Source of the DNA: Anaerotruncus sp. MC2020
GTDB lineage: Bacteria > Bacillota > Clostridia > Oscillospirales > Ruminococcaceae
Length of the DNA stretch: 64,000 nucleotides
Direction of reading: 5' to 3'
NCBI GenBank assembly: GCA_000701945.1
Contig: JNKE01000018.1
Coordinates: 124,001 to 188,000, forward strand
Part shown: piece after piece, positions 58,126-64,000 of the stretch
How the letters are laid out: every line of letters starts with the position of its first letter
Numbering within the stretch: position 1 is the stretch's first letter
The notes under the pieces: generated by a model
Seen by the model: only the letters and a program-made list of their open reading frames with translations
What the model was told of the DNA's origin: nothing
Database searches by the model: none
Made by a program: the position numbers and the translations under genes

Positions 58126-59727
58126 ATGCGCAGACGCTCCGAGCGCGGTATACTTATGCTTACGGCGGCATTTTTCGTGATGTTCACAGTGCTCGTGCTG
58201 AACTACTATCGTCTCGCACAGGAGCGCGAGCACGTCCGTGCGGCGGAGGACAGCGCCTTCATCACGATTAACGCGGGCGACACACAGGGCACTATATTCG
58301 ACCGCAATTTTGTCCCGCTGACGAATGCGGAGAGCGCAGTTGTCGCGGTAGCAGTACCGTCTGCGGTCACGCTCGACGAGCTGTACGACTACGCGGAGGA
58401 CAAGTCCGACCTGCGCGCTAAGTATACCGCGGGCAGACCGTTCGCTTTCCGCTGTGTACGGCGCGGGCTCGACTCCGCAGGGCTGACCTTTTTCGAGGTG
58501 CCCGTCCGCTGCGGGAGCAATATGCCCGCGCCTCACGTTGTCGGCTACCTGTCGGAGGGCAGGGGAGCGGCGGGGATAGAGTACGCCTACGACCGTATCC
58601 TTCGCGGCGGCAACATGGAGAACAGCGTGACCTACTCGACGGACGGCTTCGGCAATGTTCTCATCGGAGCAGGCAAGGACGTCATACGCAGTACGAAGCA
58701 GAAAACGGGCGCAGTCACGACGATAGACTCGCGGATACAGCGTATCTGCGAGCGTGCGGGACGTGATATCGACAAGGGAGCAATAGTGGTCACGGACGTG
58801 AAAACGGGCGAAATACTGGCGCTTGCGAGCTTCCCGCGATTCAGCGCTGACGATATCGGCGCGGCTTTGACGGACGAGCGAAGCCCGCTGATAGACCGCG
58901 CGCTGTACTCATACAGCGTTGGCTCGGCGTTCAAGCTCGTCACCGCCTGTGAAGGGCTGAACGAGGGACTCGGCGGCTACGTCTACGACTGCACGGGCAG
59001 CATCGACGTCAGCGGACAGCTTTTCCGCTGTCACAAATACGACGGACACGGCGTGCAGACGATGTCGGAGGCGATGACGAACTCCTGCAACACCTACTTC
59101 ATCGCGCTGAGTCAGCTCCTTGACACGAAAAGGTACCGCTCGCTCGCGGCGGAGCTCGGCTTCGGGCGGGAGATATACCTATGCGCGGGCATGACGGCTT
59201 CCGCGGGAGTTCTCCCCACGGAGGAGGAGCTGCTCGTCCCCGCGGAGCTCGCAAACTTCTCATTCGGGCAGGGCAGGCTCACCGCCACGCCATTGCAGGT
59301 CAATGCCCTCACCTGCGCGATAGCGAGCGGCGGTGAGCTCCCGCTGCTGACGATAATGCGCGGCATTACAGTGGACGGCGAGACAGTCGGCAATCTCAAG
59401 CCGCCGCGCCGCTCACGTGTGATGACGGAGGAGACCGCCGCACAGCTCCGCAAGATGATGATAGAGGCGGTCTATCTCAACGACAGCTCGAAGGCACGCC
59501 CGCGGTATATCCGTGTCGGAGCCAAGACCTCGACCGCGCAGACGGGACGCTACGGCGACGACGGCGAGGAGCTCTGCCACGCATGGATAACTGGATTTTT
59601 CCCGTCGAGCTCGCCGACGTATGCGGTGACGGTGCTCGTCGAGGACGGCGGCTACGGCAACGACGCGGCAGCCCCGATATTCGCAGAGATAGCGGACGGC
59701 ATAATAAACGAAAAAGCGGCACCGTAA
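58126..59727 (+). CDS. Class B penicillin-binding protein (transpeptidase)
   Basis: 533 residues. One N-terminal membrane helix, then a short pedestal with GTIFDRN, then the transpeptidase domain. Active site: S267AFK270 (SxxK), S320CN322 (SxN) and K467TS in place of the usual KTG. Cross-links peptidoglycan outside the membrane; the short N-terminal part fits PbpA/SpoVD-like class B proteins. Which process it serves (division, elongation or spore cortex) is not clear; mrdB/ftsW is not adjacent. Translation may be limited by the hairpin before it. Confidence 0.9.
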   Translation: MRRRSERGILMLTAAFFVMFTVLVLNYYRLAQEREHVRAAEDSAFITINAGDTQGTIFDRNFVPLTNAESAVVAVAVPSAVTLDELYDYAEDKSDLRAKYTAGRPFAFRCVRRGLDSAGLTFFEVPVRCGSNMPAPHVVGYLSEGRGAAGIEYAYDRILRGGNMENSVTYSTDGFGNVLIGAGKDVIRSTKQKTGAVTTIDSRIQRICERAGRDIDKGAIVVTDVKTGEILALASFPRFSADDIGAALTDERSPLIDRALYSYSVGSAFKLVTACEGLNEGLGGYVYDCTGSIDVSGQLFRCHKYDGHGVQTMSEAMTNSCNTYFIALSQLLDTKRYRSLAAELGFGREIYLCAGMTASAGVLPTEEELLVPAELANFSFGQGRLTATPLQVNALTCAIASGGELPLLTIMRGITVDGETVGNLKPPRRSRVMTEETAAQLRKMMIEAVYLNDSSKARPRYIRVGAKTSTAQTGRYGDDGEELCHAWITGFFPSSSPTYAVTVLVEDGGYGNDAAAPIFAEIADGIINEKAAP

Positions 59728-59836
59728 GGGGAGCCCCCTTTGGCGGTTTCGCAGGATACCGAATATGTACCGTAAATTTACGGCTCGGTAGCCCACAAAT
59801 TCCGCTAAGGGAAGCACTCTAAAGGTGCCGCTTTTT
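59711..59836 (+). terminator. Split terminator with about 100 bases between its arms
   Basis: AAAAAGCGGCACC at 59711-59723 (end of the PBP gene) is the exact complement of GGTGCCGCTTTTT at 59824-59836. Normal loops are 3-8 bases; here 100 bases intervene, containing a 14-base palindrome CCGTAAATTTACGG (59772-59785) and flanking TACCG/CGGTA pairs. It looks like a terminator interrupted by a small structured insert. Confidence 0.55.
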
Positions 59837-59852
59837 AAGAATTATCGGTTAA

Positions 59853-60524
59853 TTAGTCCTCTTTCTTTCTGAGAACGAATGCTGTAGCAACTGCTGCGCC
59901 GACGCCTGCGATAGCGATAGCGGGGAATGCAACGCCTGTCTTGGGAGAATTTGCGGCTGTTGTAGCCTTAGCAGTAGTTGAAGAAGCAGTAGTTGTAGCT
60001 GTAGTAGTTGTTGTTGTGGAAGTTGTAGTGCCCTCAGTAGTTGTAGCCTCGGTAGTAGTTGTCTCAGTCTCACCGTTGTCAGCTACGAGACGAGCAGTAC
60101 CGCCGTTGCCGATAGAAATTTCCTTTGAATCGCTGTGATAGTAGCCGCCGAAGCTTAACTCATCGCCAACGTAGAAGTTAACAGTATCAGCTACAGTGCT
60201 CTCGATAGTCTCAGTGCCTATCTTTACTGTACCTGTAGAAGTCTTGCCCTCAGCGTCTGTGTAAGAGAAGGTGCTGTCGTCCTTTATCTCTACAATGCCG
60301 TTGTCCTTGGCAGCCTTATCAACGGAAGTGTTGCCGTCAGCTACCTGATACTTCCACTTGCCGACGATGTCAGCAATCTTGATAGAGGGCTCAGCCTCTG
60401 TTGCAGCCTCTGTGGAAGCCTGAGTTGTAGGCTCCTCGTCAGCAGCGAAAGCGGACATAGTGCCTGCGAGAGTGAGTGAAGCAGCCATTGCAGCTGCTGC
60501 GATGATCGAAATTGACTTTTTCAT
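59853..60524 (-). CDS. Secreted surface protein with sortase-type C-terminal anchor
   Basis: 223 residues. Signal peptide with Ala-rich core ending near AFAADEE; an N-terminal domain with DIVGKWKYQVADGN; a Thr-rich spacer of about 40 residues (TTTTTEATTTEG...); then SPKTG, a hydrophobic helix and RKKED tail, the LPXTG-like sorting layout. It should be attached to peptidoglycan by a sortase; none is in view. Codons such as GCA, ACT and GTA are frequent in the low-complexity part. AAGGAG precedes the ATG at 60524. Function unknown. Confidence 0.8.
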   Translation of the reverse strand: MKKSISIIAAAAMAASLTLAGTMSAFAADEEPTTQASTEAATEAEPSIKIADIVGKWKYQVADGNTSVDKAAKDNGIVEIKDDSTFSYTDAEGKTSTGTVKIGTETIESTVADTVNFYVGDELSFGGYYHSDSKEISIGNGGTARLVADNGETETTTTEATTTEGTTTSTTTTTTATTTASSTTAKATTAANSPKTGVAFPAIAIAGVGAAVATAFVLRKKED

Positions 60525-60580
60525 AATTATTCTCCTTTTCATTTACCCATTTTTCGGGGGATTCTCCCTCGTACAAGCAT

Positions 60581-60609
60581 ACTATAGCACAATGCATTTG
60601 AAAAATCAA
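60581..60609 (-). promoter_or_regulatory. Promoter of the surface-protein gene
   Basis: Minus strand TTGATT 60609-60604, 17 bases, TATAGT 60586-60581. Upstream on that strand is a CTGCAA/TTGCAG hairpin (60613-60632). Confidence 0.65.
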
Positions 60610-60789
60610 GCACTGCAATGAAAATTTTGCAGAATATTTGTATTTTCCACAAAAATCTATAAATTTCGGACAGCAAGCTAATAGTTTTTATGTTATTTTT
60701 CTGTCAAAGCAAGTTATATTTTTGTCAGGTTATACAGGGCGGAAAATCCGCGTTTTTCGGCATTTGCACAAATAGTGGCAAATTCACGC

Positions 60790-60818
60790 TTGACTTCACT
60801 TCGATTTTATACTATAAT
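60790..60818 (+). promoter_or_regulatory. Promoter of the lipoprotein gene
   Basis: TTGACT 60790-60795, 17 bases, TATAAT 60813-60818. Confidence 0.75.
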
Positions 60819-60874
60819 GAAATAAATAATGTCGGTAATTATTGTAATACCGCTGAATAAGGAGTATAATCACA

Positions 60875-61594
60875 ATGAAAAAGGGAATATTTGCAATTTG
60901 CATGGCGGCAGTCATGCTGACAGGCTGCGGAAGCACCGCGGGCTCGTCCGAGAGCAGCAAGAATGACGCCCTTGCGACAACAGCGGCAGCTCAGCAGGAG
61001 ACGGAAGCAAAACAGGAAGAGAATACTCAAGAGACAGAATCATCGGTTTCTTTGGAAGTGGGGGAGTATCATAACTGGAATGGCATTGATATGCCGTTTC
61101 CCAAGGGATGGGAAGTTGATGATATAATTGATAGAACCGGTATGATTTGTCTGACCGGTGGTTCAGAGAGTGCTCCGGTGTATTATGGAATGGATTTCCA
61201 CTTTGATGAAAAATTACAGGATGTGTCACAAGGGCACACGCTTGATGAATTGCCTGAAGAATTACTTTTTACTATGCAGCCTTTTATGCATCGTAAATGT
61301 AAACAAGATACAAACGGAGATTTTTCAAAAGTTGCAGTGGATTCCAGTACCGAAGTGGAGTTTTTAGGATTTCCCGCTCTTTGTCGAACAGGCACATTCA
61401 ATTGTTATGGTGATATAACGATTTATTATAAAGCATATTACGCATATTTAGATTTCCCGGATTTTGGGGATGAAGGTAAGCATGTACCGTCTTTTTGGTT
61501 GGCATATACGACATCAAATGATATAGATGCTCTTTACCTTATGGAAAAGGCAGCCGACCTTCCTCTTACGAAAGCAAAGCTCCACGAAGAATGA
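60875..61594 (+). CDS. Lipoprotein of unknown function
   Basis: 239 residues, lipobox ending at Cys18 (LTGC). Residues 20-60 are a Ser/Ala/Glu/Gln-rich linker. The rest is a globular domain with no family I recognise; Trp, Tyr and Phe are frequent. The first part uses the GC-rich codons of the window, whereas from about base 61030 codons turn AT-rich, so the gene may join two pieces of different origin, or the domain may be acquired. AAGGAG precedes the ATG. Single-gene unit with its own promoter and terminator. Confidence 0.75.
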   Translation: MKKGIFAICMAAVMLTGCGSTAGSSESSKNDALATTAAAQQETEAKQEENTQETESSVSLEVGEYHNWNGIDMPFPKGWEVDDIIDRTGMICLTGGSESAPVYYGMDFHFDEKLQDVSQGHTLDELPEELLFTMQPFMHRKCKQDTNGDFSKVAVDSSTEVEFLGFPALCRTGTFNCYGDITIYYKAYYAYLDFPDFGDEGKHVPSFWLAYTTSNDIDALYLMEKAADLPLTKAKLHEE

Positions 61595-61597
61595 GAC

Positions 61598-61624
61598 AAA
61601 GCACCTGCTTAGGCGGGTGCTTTT
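61598..61624 (+). terminator. Terminator after the lipoprotein gene
   Basis: Arms 61601-61608 and 61613-61620, extended by AAA/TTT, TTAG loop, four T. Confidence 0.85.
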
Positions 61625-61655
61625 GCTGATTTGAGCGGAAAAAACGAAAAAGCTC

Positions 61656-61684
61656 TTGACTTTTCATGCCCGCGGATATATAAT
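61656..61684 (+). promoter_or_regulatory. Promoter of the alaS T-box leader
   Basis: TTGACT 61656-61661, 17 bases, TATAAT 61679-61684. Confidence 0.8.
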
Positions 61685-61689
61685 ATATG

Positions 61690-61913
61690 TGTATGGCGTC
61701 GACGGGATTGACTGCTTTGGCGCGCCTTTCAGAGAGAAAGCGGCAGGTGCGAGCTTTCAGGCGCAGGGCAGGTGCTTACCCCGAGCCTCCGCGGGAAACT
61801 GCGGCGTGTGTCCGCGTTAAGGACTAACGAGGAAGGGGCAGTATGCTCCTTTGAATTTGGGTGGTACCACGAGAGCCTTCGTCCCATTTGGCGGCGGGGC
61901 TTTTTATATTTTG
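61690..61913 (+). promoter_or_regulatory. T-box leader controlling alaS
   Basis: The T-box core GGGTGGTACCACG lies at 61859-61871 with bulge TGGT (61862-61865), matching a tRNA acceptor end ACCA with discriminator A. Stem I contains an AGAGAG-type AG box near 61730. GCT at 61774-61776, just before TACCCCGAGCC, is a candidate specifier codon for alanine. The terminator helix ends at TTTTT 61901-61905. Uncharged tRNA-Ala should stabilise the antiterminator and switch on alaS. The GGCGTCGACGGG start resembles a tmRNA but the rest does not. Confidence 0.88.
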
Positions 61914-61946
61914 TCCCGTAAAACATTTATAAAAGGAGTAATCATC

Positions 61947-64000
61947 ATGCAGTGGACAGGTCTTAACGACTTACGTGAAAAGTATCTTTCGTTCTTCGAG
62001 AGCAAGAACCATACGAGAATGGCGAGCGCTTCTCTTGTGCCGCAGGGCGACAAGAGCCTCCTGCTTATCAACTCGGGAATGGCGCCTCTGAAGAAGTTCT
62101 TCCTCGGACAGGCAACACCTCCGAATGTGAGGGTGACTACATGCCAGAAGTGCATCAGGACTCCCGACATCGAGAGCGTTGGCAAGACGGCTCGCCACGG
62201 CACATACTTCGAGATGCTCGGCAACTTCTCCTTCGGCGACTACTTCAAGCCCGAGGCTATCGCGTGGGCGTGGGAGTTCCTGACAAAGGTGCTGGAGATA
62301 CCCGCAGACCGCCTCTGGATAACGATATACGAGAGCGATGACGAGGCAGAGCAGATATGGGAGAACAACATCGGAATCCCTCACGAGAGGATAATCCGCC
62401 TCGGCAAGAAGGACAACTTCTGGGAGCACGGCTCAGGTCCGTGCGGACCCTGCTCTGAGATACACTTCGACCGCGGCGAGGCATACGGACCCTTTGAGAG
62501 CTTCGAGCAGGCGAGCGACTGCGACCGTGTCATCGAGATATGGAACCTCGTATTCAGCCAGTTCGACAGCGACGGCGAGGGACACTACGCCGAGATGAAG
62601 AGCAAGAACATCGACACGGGTATGGGACTTGAGCGTCTTGCGTGCGTGATGCAGAATGTTGACAACATCTTCGAGGTCGACACAGTTCAGAACATCATGA
62701 AGCACATCTCAAAGATAGCGGGCGTCGAGTACAAGAAGGACCACAAGACGGACGTATCCCTCCGCGTTATCACTGACCACATCAGAAGCACGACATTCAT
62801 GGTCGGCGACGGCATCATGCCCTCGAATGAGGGACGCGGCTACGTGCTCCGCAGACTGCTGAGAAGAGCGGCTCGTCACGGCAGACTCTTGGGCATAACA
62901 AAGCCCTTCCTCTGCGAGGTATGCGACACAGTCATCAACGAGAACGCTGCAGCTTATCCCGAGCTTGCAGAGAAGCGCGACTACATCAAGAAGATAATCG
63001 GCGTCGAGGAGGAGGCGTTTGCCAAGACCATCGACAAGGGCACAGAGATGCTCAACGGCTTCACTGACGCGCTCAAGGCAGAGGGCAAGACAGTCCTCTC
63101 GGGCGACGACGCGTTCAAGCTCTCCGATACATACGGCTTCCCGATAGACCTCACCGAGGAGATTTGCGAGGAGAAGGGACTCACTGTAGACCGCGAGCGC
63201 TTCACAGAGCTCGCCAAGGAGCAGAGAGCCCGCGCCAAGGCTGACCATGCCGCAAAGGCTGGCTCGTCGTGGGCTGACAACAGCATAAAGGTAGACGCTC
63301 CCAAGACCGTATTTACGGGCTATACAGACTTCGAGGCAGAGGGCGCGGAGATACTCGCTATCTACAAGGACGGCGCTGAGGCAGACTTCGCAAACGAGGG
63401 CGACGACGTAGTTATCGTGCTCGACGTTACTCCCTTCTATGCAGAGAGCGGCGGACAGGTCGGCGATACAGGCTCTGTCATCAGCGGCGAGAACATCGCG
63501 TCCGTAGCCGATACTATAAAGAGCGAGGGACACTTCCTCCACGTAGCAACTGTCGAGCAGGGCACGCTCCGCAAGGGCGACAAGGTAACAGCCGCTATCG
63601 ACAAGGAGCGCAGATGGGCTATCATGCGCAACCACACTACAGCGCATCTCCTCCAGTACGCACTCCGTCAGGTGCTCGGCGACCACGTACATCAGGCAGG
63701 ACAGCTCGTCAACGAGAGCGCTTGCCGCTTCGACTTCAACCACTTCTCCGCAATGACGGCAGAGGAGATTGCAAAGGTCGAGGAGCTCGTCAACGCCGAG
63801 ATAATGAAGTCCGTACCCGTAACAATGCAGGAGCTCCCGATAGAGGAGGCAAAGAAGCTCGGAGCAATGGCTCTCTTCGGCGAGAAGTACGGCGACACGG
63901 TAAGAGTAGTAACAGCCGACAATTCGATAGAATTCTGCGGCGGTACACATATATCCAACACCTCACAGATAGGACTTTTCAAGATAGTATCCGAGAGCTC
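61947..64000 (+). CDS. alaS: Alanyl-tRNA synthetase, 3' end cut by window
   Basis: The first 684 codons are visible, reading to the window end without a stop. N-terminus WTGLNDLREKYLSFFESK, then MAPLKKFFLGQ, CQKCIRTPDIE, MLGNFSFGDYFK and FWEHGSGPCGPCSEI form the class II catalytic core. The editing domain shows HTTAHLLQYALRQ and the zinc-type CGGTHISNT. Full proteins are about 870-880 residues, so roughly 190 are missing. AAAGGAG lies nine bases before the ATG. Control is by the T-box leader upstream. Confidence 0.97.
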   Translation, partial: MQWTGLNDLREKYLSFFESKNHTRMASASLVPQGDKSLLLINSGMAPLKKFFLGQATPPNVRVTTCQKCIRTPDIESVGKTARHGTYFEMLGNFSFGDYFKPEAIAWAWEFLTKVLEIPADRLWITIYESDDEAEQIWENNIGIPHERIIRLGKKDNFWEHGSGPCGPCSEIHFDRGEAYGPFESFEQASDCDRVIEIWNLVFSQFDSDGEGHYAEMKSKNIDTGMGLERLACVMQNVDNIFEVDTVQNIMKHISKIAGVEYKKDHKTDVSLRVITDHIRSTTFMVGDGIMPSNEGRGYVLRRLLRRAARHGRLLGITKPFLCEVCDTVINENAAAYPELAEKRDYIKKIIGVEEEAFAKTIDKGTEMLNGFTDALKAEGKTVLSGDDAFKLSDTYGFPIDLTEEICEEKGLTVDRERFTELAKEQRARAKADHAAKAGSSWADNSIKVDAPKTVFTGYTDFEAEGAEILAIYKDGAEADFANEGDDVVIVLDVTPFYAESGGQVGDTGSVISGENIASVADTIKSEGHFLHVATVEQGTLRKGDKVTAAIDKERRWAIMRNHTTAHLLQYALRQVLGDHVHQAGQLVNESACRFDFNHFSAMTAEEIAKVEELVNAEIMKSVPVTMQELPIEEAKKLGAMALFGEKYGDTVRVVTADNSIEFCGGTHISNTSQIGLFKIVSES

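Noticed and set aside
61686-61913. tmRNA
   Set aside because: The start GGCGTCGACGGG looks similar, but there is no tag reading frame or tRNA-like end; the GGTGGTACC core and alaS identify a T-box.
1-64000. CRISPR array, tRNA, rRNA, insertion sequence or prophage
   Set aside because: No evenly spaced direct repeats, no tRNA cloverleaf arms, no ribosomal RNA motifs, and no transposase, integrase or phage structural gene were found by eye on either strand.

Overview
The window looks like a chromosomal segment of a Gram-positive, anaerobic, spore-gene-bearing Clostridia member of the Ruminococcus type (Oscillospiraceae). The basis is: a complete spoIIIAA-AH operon with a sigma-E-like -10 box; two dockerin-bearing secreted proteins, one a papain-like protease; a T-box leader before alaS; Shine-Dalgarno sites before most genes; near-consensus sigma-A promoters with 17-bp spacers; and the typical Clostridia order asp23-nusB-Kae1-like-xseA-xseB-ispA-dxs-tlyA-nadK-argR-recN. 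The genus is inferred, not proven. No tRNA, rRNA, insertion sequence, integrase or CRISPR array was seen.

Layout. Bases 1-713 hold the end of a secreted-type esterase. 991-4206 holds a dockerin protein (minus strand) and a damaged-looking GAF/GGDEF/EAL protein. 4256-5992 (minus) is a nicotinamide salvage pair, pncA-pncB, divergent from a membrane diguanylate cyclase (6287-7360). 7421-13874 carries housekeeping or poorly known genes: PgeF-like, UDP-sugar pyrophosphorylase, YgjP-like metallopeptidase, an AT-rich orphan, patatin, Maf and DUF1015. 14116-17598 is a MacA/MacB-like efflux operon with two promoters and a large palindrome. cysE follows on the minus strand.

18859-23919 is a three-gene operon of TerB-domain protein, DUF2791/BrxD-type ATPase and Lhr-like helicase. 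This matches the architecture of the Shango anti-phage system and is the most striking accessory locus here. It is followed by a small metal-binding protein, ackA, and two intergenic regions packed with hairpin repeats. 26125-32178 is a long overlapping operon rich in RNA-modification enzymes (tmcAL, mnmA, trmN6, rsmI) interleaved with a C39-like lipoprotein, a HAD phosphatase and an isochorismatase-fold hydrolase. 32390-36457 encodes a PHP phosphoesterase, a YdcF-like protein and a secreted C1 protease with a terminal dockerin.

36678-40588 is a sugar ABC importer (binding protein and two permeases, no ATPase) with a long structured leader. 40707-45361 is spoIIIAA-AH, followed by asp23 and the replication/repair/isoprenoid cluster to recN (55118). 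The end contains a phosphoglycerate-mutase-like phosphatase, a GH42 beta-galactosidase, dtd, a class B penicillin-binding protein, a sortase-type surface protein, a lipoprotein and a T-box-controlled alaS cut by the window end.

Themes. Nicotinamide salvage (pncA, pncB) and nadK feed NAD(P). ispA and dxs feed isoprenoids. ackA makes or uses acetate, and TmcAL uses acetate on tRNA. Regulation is visible mainly as RNA structure: a T-box, a hairpin inside the dxs ribosome-binding spacer, a ribosome-binding site buried in a hairpin before the PBP gene, and a long leader before the sugar importer.
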